From: Pleurocapsales cyanobacterium LEGE 06147
GTDB lineage: Bacteria; Cyanobacteriota; Cyanobacteriia; Cyanobacteriales; Xenococcaceae
Direction: 5' to 3'
NCBI GenBank assembly: GCA_015207585.1
Contig: JADEWQ010000039.1
Coordinates: 1 to 48,317 of the forward strand
Length of the DNA stretch: 48,317 nucleotides
Of this stretch, positions 29,547 to 37,142 are shown piece by piece. The notes beneath the pieces were generated by a model. The model saw only the letters and a list, made by a program, of their open reading frames with translations. It was not told the DNA's origin and did no database searches. Both the position numbers and the translations under genes were made by a program. Numbering within the stretch: position 1 is the first letter of the stretch; every line of letters begins with the position of its first letter.

Positions 29547-30083
29547 TCAGCGGAGCTGATGGGATGAATTGCTGGTCAGCCTCTTAATATAATCGCCAAT
29601 AACTTCACTCATCGTATATTCTTTAGATTTGGCATAACTTTCTAGTTTTTTCCACTCTTCCTCAGAAAGCCTGACTCTTAAAATCTTGCTTCTACCCACT
29701 GGTTTGTAGGCTACAGTAATAGAAGCAATTAATAGATCATTCGATCCAATTGGCGTACCTGCTTTTGCTAACTTTGCTCTAAGTTTTCCATAAATTAAGA
29801 CACAGCGATCGTTAAAAGGTAAAGAAATAAACTGATCTACAAATACTTTCTGCACTCGTAAAGCCTTTTTGGGTTTGTTACTAGGCATAGAACCATAAAA
29901 AAGCTCTGCTTTCACCACAGAACAGAGCGCAATATTATTTCGCTTTAATGATTTTAAACGTTGATTGACATTTGAGGATTTGCCCTTTAGATAAACGATA
30001 TTTACATTTAATTTGATGTTAACATTCTCCTTAATATGTTCGGCAGATAATTCGTTACGCTTATTCCCTAAACTCTTTTTCAT
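29547..30083 (-). pseudogene. VapC PIN toxin relic fused to a ribbon-helix-helix tail
   Basis: 178 codons of mixed origin. Residues about 28-128 (VYLKGKSSNVNQRLKSLKRN, LCSVVKAELFYGSMPSNKPK, SLPFNDRCVLIYGKLRAKLA and GTPIGSNDLLIAS) are a VapC PIN domain. The first catalytic Asp (normally LDTN) is lost: the frame reads LNVNIVYL there. The last quarter of VapC is replaced, from about 130, by RSKILRVRLSEEEWKKLESY plus SKEYTMSEVIGDYIKRL, which is an Arc/CopG-type antitoxin-like segment. An AAGGAG-ATG upstream in another frame may be the old vapC start. The product, if made, should not be a nuclease. Confidence 0.65.
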
Positions 30084-30387
30084 CTTTGCGATCGCTAGAA
30101 AATGGGGATTTTTTTGGGTATTTATGTAATTTTTTAATCAAAGTACAATTACGCACTTAAAGCGTCTAAACCGCTACTAGGAGAATGTGCCAATGAGATG
30201 AAGCCAAACAATTTTGTTCTGCTTACAGCTTTTCGATTTGAGACTAAATTTCCACTTGCTTGCAGAATATCGAGATTACTTGCTGGGAATCTTGTTGGGA
30301 GGGAATAATAATAGTTAATTTTTCCAGCTGCGCAGAAGTTAAAAGTACAAAGTAAAAATGGTATAAGTGTGGAGATGAGTTCCTAAA
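30084..30387. other. Gap upstream of P450 gene
   Basis: No gene. Its last 24 bases contain a 21-base exact copy (30364-30384) of the 3' end of the DUF2283 gene at 34434-34454. That copy supplies the purine-rich GGAGATGAG in front of the P450 start codon. Confidence 0.6.
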
Positions 30388-31731
30388 ATGACTGCTAATC
30401 AAGACCAATTGCGATCGCTTCCTTTACCTCCTGGTAGTTTGGGTTTACCTGTTATTGGGGAAACAATTAGTTTTTTAACCGATAAGAATTTCCAACAAAA
30501 GCGGCTGGCTAAATACGGCAAAGTGTTTAAATCGAGTATTTTTGGTCGTCCTACTGTAGTAATGGTAGGTGCAGAGGCGAATACTTTTTTATTTAAGCAT
30601 GAAAACAAATATGTAGTTGCTACTTGGCCTAAAAGTACAAAAATACTATTAGGTTCGGCATCTTTAGCAGTAAAAACTGGAGATTTTCATACCTCTCGCC
30701 GTAAATTACTCTATCAAGCGTTTCAACCCAGAGTTTTAGCTGGTTATATTCCCGCGATGGAACGCATTACTAAAGCGTATTTGCAAAAGTGGGAAAGCAT
30801 GGGACGCTTAACCTGGTATCCAGAATTAAGAAATTACACTTTTGATATTGCCAGTACTTTACTAGTCGGAACCGATGGTGGTTCGCACACAGCTTTAGGA
30901 GAATTATTTGAGGAATGGTGCGCGGGTTTATTTACCATTCCTATTACCCTTTCGTGGACGAAATTTGGTAAAGCTTTACATGCCCGCGAAGAGTTACTAA
31001 AACATATCGAAAAAATAATACTCAAGCGTCAACAAGCGGACAATCCAGGAAATGATGCTTTAGGCTTGCTAATTAAAGCACGGGATGAGGAAGGTAACAG
31101 TCTCAGTATAGAAGAATTAAAAGACCAAATCCTTTTATTACTGTTTGCCGGACACGAAACTTTAACTTCTGCGATCGCTTCTTTTTGTCTCCTTACTGCT
31201 CAACATCCAGAAGTCCTGCAACGCTTGCAACAAGAACAACAGCAGCTATATTCTTCCACCCCGTTAACACTGGAAGATTTGAAGCAAATGACTTATTTAG
31301 AACAAGTCCTCAAAGAAGTATTGCGGATTATTCCTCCTGTGGGCGGGGGTTTTCGCGCAGCGATCGAATCGTTTGAATTCAAGGGTTATCGCATTCCCAA
31401 AGGTTGGAATATTCAATATCAAATCGCTCAAACTCATAAAGATAAAGAAATTTATCAAGAGTGCGATCGCTTCGATCCAGATCGCTTTTCTCCCGAGAGG
31501 ACAGAAGATAAACAAAAAAGCTTTGGTTACATCCCTTTCGGTGGTGGCTTGAGAGAGTGTTTGGGTAAAGAATTTGCTCGCTTAGAAATGAGGATTTTTG
31601 CCTCAATGCTCCTGCGGGATTACGAATGGCAATTATTACCCGAGCAAAATTTAGAATTAGTGACCATTCCCACTCCCCATCCCCGGGATGGACTTAAAAT
31701 TGATTTTCGTCGTCAAGTCGAAGATACTTGA
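30388..31731 (+). CDS. Cytochrome P450, CYP120 type
   Basis: 447 residues. Heme-binding loop FGGGLRECLGKEFA with the axial Cys at 391; I-helix oxygen motif AGHET at 254-258; ExxR in KEVLR. The N-terminus LPLPPGSLGLPVIGETISFL is soluble and like eukaryotic CYP26. Overall it best fits cyanobacterial CYP120, whose Synechocystis member hydroxylates retinoic acid. The likely substrate is an apocarotenoid, by family knowledge. It needs a ferredoxin partner, not encoded nearby. It is convergent with thrS. Confidence 0.88.
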   Translation: MTANQDQLRSLPLPPGSLGLPVIGETISFLTDKNFQQKRLAKYGKVFKSSIFGRPTVVMVGAEANTFLFKHENKYVVATWPKSTKILLGSASLAVKTGDFHTSRRKLLYQAFQPRVLAGYIPAMERITKAYLQKWESMGRLTWYPELRNYTFDIASTLLVGTDGGSHTALGELFEEWCAGLFTIPITLSWTKFGKALHAREELLKHIEKIILKRQQADNPGNDALGLLIKARDEEGNSLSIEELKDQILLLLFAGHETLTSAIASFCLLTAQHPEVLQRLQQEQQQLYSSTPLTLEDLKQMTYLEQVLKEVLRIIPPVGGGFRAAIESFEFKGYRIPKGWNIQYQIAQTHKDKEIYQECDRFDPDRFSPERTEDKQKSFGYIPFGGGLRECLGKEFARLEMRIFASMLLRDYEWQLLPEQNLELVTIPTPHPRDGLKIDFRRQVEDT

Positions 31732-31741
31732 CCATAGATTA

Positions 31742-33628
31742 TTAAATATTAGTTTTTTGAGCGATCGCACTATCCAAACGTTCTTGTAATTCAACAATAG
31801 TCATCGTACCAATATCTCCCTGTTTGCGAGTGCGAATACTTAAAGTTTGATTCTCAACTTCCCTCTTGCCAACTACAGCAACTACAGGAATTTTTTCTAA
31901 CTCGGCATTGCGAATTTGTTTCCCCAAACGCTCGCCAGTGCGATCTACTTCTATACGATAACCCGCTTGTTTAAGAGTAGCAGCGACAGATTCTGTATAT
32001 TCTCTTTGTTCGTTACTAACTGACAATAAGCGTACCTGTATTGGTGCTAGCCACAGAGGAAAATCTCCAGCATAGTTTTCAATCAAAATGCCATAAAAAC
32101 GCTCTAGAGAACCAAAGATCGCCCGATGAATCATGATAGGACGCTGACGAGAACCGTCGGCTGCCACATATTCCAGATCGAAGCGTTCTGGTAAGTTAAA
32201 ATCTACTTGAATAGTCGAACACTGCCACATCCGTCCGATCGCATCTTGAATTTTAATATCGATTTTGGGACCATAAAAAGCACCGCCACCTTTATCTTCA
32301 AGGTAATCCCAGCCCTTATTATTTAAAGCTTCTACTAAAGCATTAGTCGCCAATTCCCAACCTTCATCCGTACCTACCGATTTATCTGGACGAGTGGAGA
32401 GATTGACTTCATAATTACTAAAACCAAAGTCAGAAAGAATCTTTTCCGTTAAATTAAGAACGCCGAGAATTTCCCCCGCAATTTGTTCTGGTAAACAGAA
32501 AATATGGGCATCATCTTGAGTAAATCCCCGAACCCTCATCAAACCATGCAATACACCCGATCGCTCGTAACGATATACTGTCCCTAATTCCGCCCAACGC
32601 AAGGGTAATTCTCGATAGGAATGGAGGTCATTTTTATAGGTAAGAACGTGAAACGGACAGTTCATTGGCTTGATTTGATAAGCCTGTTCCTCAATATTCA
32701 TCGAGTCAAACATATTCTCGCGATAAAAATCAACATGACCCGATGTTTTCCATAATTCTAAATTGGCAATGTGAGGAGTATAGAGTAATTCGTAACCTGT
32801 ATCTAAATGGGCTTTGCGCCAATAATCCTCAATAATGTAGCGCATCTTTGCACCACGGGGATGCCAAAAAACTAAACCACCACCAGCATCTTCTTGAATG
32901 CTAAACAGTTTTAACTCTTGACCTAACTTACGATGATCTCTGCGTTTAGCTTCTTCTTTTTGCTGTAAATAAGCTTGTAATTGCTGGGGAGTTTCCCAAG
33001 CTGTGCCATAGATGCGTTGTAATTGTGCTTTGGTTTCATCCCCTCGCCAGTAGGCACCAGCCACGCTTTCTAAAGCAAAGGCTAACTCATCAATTTCCCC
33101 CGTATAACTAACATGAGGTCCGGAGCACAAATCCCACCAAGATATAGTAGCAGGAATTTTGACAGGTTTAATTAAAGATGGTTCTGGTAAAGCATCTTTC
33201 AGCTTTTCTCCAACATCGGGCAATCTACCACCGTCGGGACTACCAATATAGTAACGAGTAATGGTTTCTCCTTCAGGAATGCTGTCTAAAATCTCTAGTT
33301 TGTAAGGTTCACCCAGGCATTCTATTTCCGCCTTAATTTCCTCCCTGTCTACCTCTTCGCGAATAATCGGCAAATTAGCTTTAATAATTAAGCGCATTTG
33401 CTCGCTAATTTTAGCTAAATCTTCGGGAGTAAAAGGTTGTTGGCGGTCGAAATCGTAATAAAAACCCGTATCTGTAGTTGGTCCAATCGTAACTTTTGTC
33501 TCTGGAAATAAGATTTGTACAGCCATTGCCATGATATGGGCGCAAGTATGACGAATGCGCTCTAGTTTTTCTGGATTGGCAATCTGTAAGGGGTTTTTTT
33601 CAGAAGACTTGGTTAACTGACTGACCAT
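31742..33628 (-). CDS. thrS: Threonyl-tRNA synthetase
   Basis: 628 residues without an N-terminal TGS domain, as is usual in cyanobacteria. Editing domain (about 20-225) with HxxxH at H27/H31 and CxxxH at C168/H172, so proofreading looks intact; a longer than usual segment (about 118-163) precedes the latter. Catalytic core with zinc ligands C324 (MNCPFH), H375 (DDAHIF) and H501 (MIHRA), then the anticodon-binding domain (about 530-625). A perfect Zur/Fur-type palindrome lies 16-30 bases before the start. Some cyanobacteria carry a second, Zur-controlled thrS induced by zinc shortage (known for Anabaena). This copy may be that form; a housekeeping thrS elsewhere would be needed to show it. 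Confidence 0.95.
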   Translation of the reverse strand: MVSQLTKSSEKNPLQIANPEKLERIRHTCAHIMAMAVQILFPETKVTIGPTTDTGFYYDFDRQQPFTPEDLAKISEQMRLIIKANLPIIREEVDREEIKAEIECLGEPYKLEILDSIPEGETITRYYIGSPDGGRLPDVGEKLKDALPEPSLIKPVKIPATISWWDLCSGPHVSYTGEIDELAFALESVAGAYWRGDETKAQLQRIYGTAWETPQQLQAYLQQKEEAKRRDHRKLGQELKLFSIQEDAGGGLVFWHPRGAKMRYIIEDYWRKAHLDTGYELLYTPHIANLELWKTSGHVDFYRENMFDSMNIEEQAYQIKPMNCPFHVLTYKNDLHSYRELPLRWAELGTVYRYERSGVLHGLMRVRGFTQDDAHIFCLPEQIAGEILGVLNLTEKILSDFGFSNYEVNLSTRPDKSVGTDEGWELATNALVEALNNKGWDYLEDKGGGAFYGPKIDIKIQDAIGRMWQCSTIQVDFNLPERFDLEYVAADGSRQRPIMIHRAIFGSLERFYGILIENYAGDFPLWLAPIQVRLLSVSNEQREYTESVAATLKQAGYRIEVDRTGERLGKQIRNAELEKIPVVAVVGKREVENQTLSIRTRKQGDIGTMTIVELQERLDSAIAQKTNI

Positions 33629-33642
33629 AGGTTTTTATCACA

Positions 33643-33659
33643 ATGATAATCGTTATCAT
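33643..33659 (-). promoter_or_regulatory. Zur/Fur-type operator of thrS
   Basis: ATGATAA-TCG-TTATCAT, a perfect 7-3-7 palindrome, 15-31 bases upstream of the thrS start codon. It matches the TGATAATnATTATCA type of cyanobacterial Zur box; a Fur box would look similar. The position suggests repression. Confidence 0.75.
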
Positions 33660-33718
33660 ATTAGCGTAAATACTGATGGAATTTAGCCTGAAATTCTTCT
33701 TGAATTTTTCTAATAGCC

Positions 33719-33862
33719 ATGATTGACACTAACTATCTCAATATTAGTAATATTTTAAAGGCGATCGACACACAGCAAGCAACGCTTTTTGCTCATATCG
33801 ATAGCTCAACCTTGCTACCAGATTGGATTAACTGTATTATCTCTGATTTAAAAAAAGTTTAG
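33719..33862 (+). CDS. Possible 47-residue ORF
   Basis: Starts at an ATG after TAATAGCC and reads MIDTNYLNISNILKAIDTQQ onward to a stop at 33862. No family recognised and no good ribosome site. It lies between the divergent thrS operator and the DUF2283 pair. Could be chance. Confidence 0.2.
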   Translation: MIDTNYLNISNILKAIDTQQATLFAHIDSSTLLPDWINCIISDLKKV

Positions 33863-33952
33863 TGAATCTTTTCCCGAACGACTAACTGGATCGATTTCAG
33901 TTATATCCTTTCTAAAATATAACTCTCTATAATTAAGAGAGCTAGGCATTAA

Positions 33953-34228
33953 ATGAGATTTGAAATCCTTACACCTCTTGGTTTTACTGTTAGAACTTCT
34001 GAAAGTTACTGGCAACGTTTAATTATCAAACACCCCGATATTGAAAACTTAGAGGAATTGGTTAAACAAACTCTTGCATCACCAGATGAAGTTCGTCGTA
34101 GTAGTCGGGACTCTAGTGTATTTTTATCTTATCTAGCTAAAAATAAGAAACGTTGGATTGTGGCAGTAGCCCGACGATTAAATGGAAATGGCTTTTTAAT
34201 TACCGCTTATCAAACTGACGCAATCTAA
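33953..34228 (+). CDS. Putative PBECR/DUF4258-like toxin
   Basis: 91 residues. The layout (HP at KHPDIENLEELVKQTLASPD, then VRRSSRDSSVFLSYLAKNKK, RWIVAVARRLNGNGFLITAY) resembles small barnase/RelE-like nuclease-fold proteins of the PBECR or DUF4258 type: a helix, then a strand pair with conserved Arg and a terminal GFLITAYxTD. It is followed 15 bases later by a DUF2283 protein, a common partner, so a toxin-antitoxin pair is likely. Family name is by resemblance only; no activity can be read. Confidence 0.6.
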   Translation: MRFEILTPLGFTVRTSESYWQRLIIKHPDIENLEELVKQTLASPDEVRRSSRDSSVFLSYLAKNKKRWIVAVARRLNGNGFLITAYQTDAI

Positions 34229-34243
34229 AGAGGGAGAACTCCT

Positions 34244-34471
34244 ATGGCACAAATAAAAGTTTTTTATGAACCCGAAACAGAATTGTTAACAGTGTTTTGG
34301 CAGCCTCCCAGAAAAGAACAAATTAGTACTGAACTTGGAGATGGTGTAATTCTGATCAAAGATTCTCTTACAGGTGAGCCAATTGGAGTGGAAATTCTCT
34401 CTTATCATCCTGGAGACGATCGCTTTGATAGTGTAAGTGTGGAGATGAGTTCCTTAAGCTCAATAGAGTGA
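34244..34471 (+). CDS. DUF2283 protein, likely antitoxin partner
   Basis: 75 residues. IKVFYEPETELLTVFWQPPR and DGVILIKDSLTGEPIGVEIL are the DUF2283 pattern, a small beta-strand protein often paired with DUF4258 or similar toxins. Ribosome site GAGGGAGAA just before the ATG. The last 21 bases of its conserved end (34434-34454) recur exactly upstream of the P450 gene. Confidence 0.72.
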   Translation: MAQIKVFYEPETELLTVFWQPPRKEQISTELGDGVILIKDSLTGEPIGVEILSYHPGDDRFDSVSVEMSSLSSIE

Positions 34472-34531
34472 TTCTTGTTGTCTGCTTTCCCTGCAAACGA
34501 GTTTGTCTAAGATCGACATAAGGAGAAAATA

Positions 34532-34612
34532 TTGAGTCAGCAATTTCAGTTTACAGAAAAACGCGATCGCCTGGGTCAAACTAGCGTCATGCTATATTTG
34601 CCTCTAACTTAA
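34532..34612 (+). pseudogene. N-terminal fragment, retropepsin-like protease
   Basis: 26 codons from a TTG with AAGGAG upstream: LSQQFQFTEKRDRLGQTSVM then LYLPLT and a stop. This resembles the start of cyanobacterial clan AA aspartic proteases (FTExRDxxGRTSxxPYLPL), which are about 130 residues long. The catalytic part is absent. Tentative. Confidence 0.4.
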
Positions 34613-35002
34613 TTAAGGTAATTGATTACGAAGACGACGCAAACAATTAATCGATGCTATACAATCACAACCAAATATCTCTACAGCAGCATCACTTTCT
34701 TCATCCGTAACGTTTAATAAATCCTCTTCAGAGCGATTCACTGGATCGATTTCTGGTATATTTTTCCTGACATTCTGCAATTGTTGAGCTTCAGCACAGA
34801 AATATCGAGCCAATTTAGGATGACGCACACAGGCTTTCCGAGATTCCCTTGATGCTGTTTCGTTAGGGTTAAAAGATTCTTTGGCTTCTGATAGTTGTAA
34901 ATTGGATGCTTCCATAGCTCGATCGGATTTAGCGATCGCCAGCAAAGAAACGATCGAAACAATAGCTTTACGATTACGATTCAACAGGGACAGTATTTTC
35001 AT
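34613..35002 (-). CDS. Small protein with FGCDCI motif, Zur-type operator upstream
   Basis: 129 residues of no named family. N-terminus has a hydrophobic stretch (about 12-25, AIVSIVSLLAIA) that may be a signal or weak membrane segment. The middle has two Cys (KACVRHPKLARYFCAEAQQL). The C-terminal block TDEESDAAVEIFGCDCIASI then NCLRRLRNQ is repeated in a broken gene at 45844-46020, so it is a conserved module. A near-palindromic Zur/Fur-type box lies 29-45 bases upstream, and it is divergent from the COG0523 operon. I infer a role in metal shortage; the four clustered Cys could bind metal. Confidence 0.6.
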   Translation of the reverse strand: MKILSLLNRNRKAIVSIVSLLAIAKSDRAMEASNLQLSEAKESFNPNETASRESRKACVRHPKLARYFCAEAQQLQNVRKNIPEIDPVNRSEEDLLNVTDEESDAAVEIFGCDCIASINCLRRLRNQLP

Positions 35003-35030
35003 ATTCTCTAAATATTACTCGCGTTCGATA

Positions 35031-35047
35031 ATGATAATCGTTATTAT
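35031..35047 (-). promoter_or_regulatory. Zur/Fur-type operator, divergent region
   Basis: ATGATAA-TCG-TTATTAT, one mismatch from a perfect 7-3-7 palindrome and nearly identical to the thrS box. It precedes the FGCDCI protein on the minus strand and is about 90 bases before the COG0523 start on the plus strand. Confidence 0.7.
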
Positions 35048-35120
35048 AATATTGTCAAGACTTTAGCGAGCTTAGGATTTATTTATAAGTCGTGTAAAAT
35101 TGATAGCCATTTTGCTAACA

Positions 35121-35135
35121 TGATAATCATTCTCG
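35121..35135 (+). promoter_or_regulatory. Zur/Fur-type operator of the COG0523 operon
   Basis: TGATAAT-C-ATTCTCG, a 7-1-7 box with a good left half and a weaker right half. It abuts the first possible start codon (35139) of the GTPase gene. It shares ATTCTC with the box in front of metE. Confidence 0.6.
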
Positions 35136-35138
35136 GTG

Positions 35139-36078
35139 ATGCCAAAGACGAATTACCGCAAAGATATGACTCGTCTAAACTTTACTCTGTCCGATGCCTT
35201 GCCATCCCTACCTAAAAGTGGGATGCCAGTCACAATTATTACTGGTTTTTTGGGTAGTGGGAAAACCACTTTACTGAATCAAATTTTACATTAATGACAG
35301 TTTAGTTGACGCAGTTTATCGAGTTTTAGAAAGAGATGAAAAAGTCGATTATTTAGTGGTAGAAACTACAGGATTAGCCGATCCTTTACCGATTGTCTTA
35401 ACTTTTCTCGGCACAGAATTAAAATTTTTAACTCGTATTGATTCTATTATTACTGTTGTCGAGGCAGAAGCTTTTGATTCAGATTGTTTTAATAGCGAGA
35501 CTGCCCTAAGTCAAATTAAATACGGGGACATGGTTATTCTTAATAAAATAGACCTAGTCGATCGGCAAAAAATTCAACAATTAGAAACATTTATTCAAGA
35601 GACAAAACCAGCAGCAAGGATTTTACATAGCGAATATGGCAAAATTCCCCTGTCACTGTTATTAGATTTGGGTTTAACTCAAGAAAATGCTTATCAAAAT
35701 TCAATCAAAAGTTTCCGACGCGATCGCGCATCTGTCAATCATCATTTAGAAAAGGAAGGGTTTAATTTCGTTTCTTTCCAGAGCGATCGCCCCTTTGATA
35801 TCCATAAATTTGAACATTTTTTAACCGAACAAATGCCGAACAATGTTTTTCGAGCAAAAGGAATACTTTGGTTTCAAGAGAGTCCCTCGCGACATATTTT
35901 CCAACTAAGTGGACCTCGTTACGATCTACAAGCTGATGATTGGACGACGCAACCAAAAAATGAAATTGTTTTAATTGGGCGTAATTTAAATGAATCATTA
36001 ATTAAACAACAACTTAACGAATGTTTAGCTGGTTTGATTTTATCCAATAAGTTTAGTCTGCCCAACTTACCTTTTTAA
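35139..36078 (+). pseudogene. COG0523 (G3E) GTPase, CXCC region deleted, frameshifted
   Basis: N-terminal frame 35139-35294: MPVTIITGFLGSGKTTLLNQ then ILH and a stop, with an intact P-loop. C-terminal frame from about 35293: NDSLVDAVYRVLERDEKVDY, LVVETTGLADPLP, the guanine motif LNKIDLVD and a normal C-terminal domain. In intact relatives about 45 residues join these parts, including VNEFG and the GCICC metal-binding motif. They are deleted, with a one-base shift. COG0523 proteins are metallochaperones, the Zur-controlled ones for zinc. A 240-residue piece from the GTG at 35356 could still be made. It leads an operon with gaps of 5, 21, 2 and 4 bases to cysS. Confidence 0.88.
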
Positions 36079-36083
36079 TTATC

Positions 36084-36338
36084 ATGAATTTATTTTCTAG
36101 AACTAATTCAAAAGCCGCTCCAGAAAAAGTCCAACAAGTAAAAACATGGATATCTGAACTTTTTAATCTAGACGAAAAAGTCACTATTTCTTTAAATCAA
36201 TTGCGTTGTCACGAACCAAATTGTCCACCAATTGAAACAGTAATTGCCATTATGGAACAACCTTCAAGACAATACAAAATTCATAAATCAATTATTGAAA
36301 TAGAACAGTCAGATATTTATCAATTGAAGGCAAAATAG
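36084..36338 (+). CDS. Small conserved-looking protein with RCHEPNCPP motif
   Basis: 84 residues. Basic N-terminus, then EKVQQVKTWISELFNLDEKV, and the block LRCHEPNCPPIETVIAIME with two Cys and one His that could bind metal; a positively charged tail, QYKIHKSIIEIEQSDIYQLK, follows. Not a family I can name. It starts five bases after the GTPase gene and is followed by DUF1636, so it belongs to the Zur-type operon. A function in zinc or cobalamin handling is inference. Confidence 0.7.
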   Translation: MNLFSRTNSKAAPEKVQQVKTWISELFNLDEKVTISLNQLRCHEPNCPPIETVIAIMEQPSRQYKIHKSIIEIEQSDIYQLKAK

Positions 36339-36359
36339 TAAAATATAAAACTTAAAAAA

Positions 36360-36770
36360 ATGACCAAACACACTATATTTGTCTGTAGTTCTTGTGCTTT
36401 TTCTACCCAACAAAAAGATTATTTAGGGCAAAGAGGTGGAAAATATTTACTAAATCAATTAAAAGCTTTGCAAGCAAACTGGCAATTCAAAGATGAATTT
36501 ATCATTCAAGAAGTTAGTTGTTTGAGTGCTTGTAACCGTCCCTGCGTGGTTGCTTTTGCTGCACCAAATAAAACTACTCTGATGTTCGGAGATTTGCCAC
36601 CAATAACCAGTCCTCCCTCTCTGTTGCAATTTACCGAACAATACTTTGCTAGCAGCGATGGACTAATTAAACGCCAAGACCGTCCTGAAGTTTTACAAAA
36701 AGGAATTTTAGCTCGTATTCCGTCGTATTCCGCCCTTACCTCCGTTGAGCAGTGTGAGTTGAATTTATAG
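36360..36770 (+). CDS. DUF1636 protein, ferredoxin-like
   Basis: 136 residues. Cys pattern FVCSSCAFS near the start and LSACNRPCVVAFAAPNKTTL in the middle resemble thioredoxin-like [2Fe-2S] ferredoxins; this is DUF1636, a family found beside CobW/COG0523 and cobalt or cobalamin genes. The C-terminus RPEVLQKGILARIPS is shared with the second copy at 44621-45025. Third member of the operon. A role as an electron carrier or metal-cluster protein in metal stress is inferred from context. Confidence 0.78.
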   Translation: MTKHTIFVCSSCAFSTQQKDYLGQRGGKYLLNQLKALQANWQFKDEFIIQEVSCLSACNRPCVVAFAAPNKTTLMFGDLPPITSPPSLLQFTEQYFASSDGLIKRQDRPEVLQKGILARIPSYSALTSVEQCELNL

Positions 36771-36772
36771 CC

Positions 36773-37138
36773 ATGAAAGTTGCTTATATATTTAGTACAT
36801 CGGGGCATACAGCTAGTTACAAACTAGGTCAAATGATTTTGCCTCAACTAGAAGAAAATAACCACGGTGCAGAAGTGGTAGGAATGTTTTTCTTCGACGA
36901 TAATACTTACCTTTTAAGAAAGGGAGACCTGATGGGAGAGCGTTTGGCTAAACTAGCTGAAGCTTCTGGGATGTTACTGATGTTATGCGATCGCTGCGCT
37001 TTAGAAAGGGGTCTTGCTCAAGGAGAACCAGGAAATTGTACGCCTCAAAATACAGTAGAAGGGGTGCAAGTAGGTTGTTTTCCCGACCTATACAAAGCTT
37101 TAGACAAAAATAGCCCAGATTACATAATCACATTATAA
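36773..37138 (+). CDS. DsrE-like small protein
   Basis: 121 residues. MKVAYIFSTSGHTASYKLGQ, then EVVGMFFFDDNTYLLRKGD and the Cys-containing LMLCDRCALERGLAQGEPGN then CTPQNTVEGVQVGCFPDLYK suggest the DsrE/TusD sulfur-carrier fold. The several Cys could carry sulfur or metal. It starts two bases after DUF1636 and ends four bases before cysS, so it is in the same operon. Substrate unknown. Confidence 0.7.
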   Translation: MKVAYIFSTSGHTASYKLGQMILPQLEENNHGAEVVGMFFFDDNTYLLRKGDLMGERLAKLAEASGMLLMLCDRCALERGLAQGEPGNCTPQNTVEGVQVGCFPDLYKALDKNSPDYIITL

Positions 37139-37142
37139 AAAA

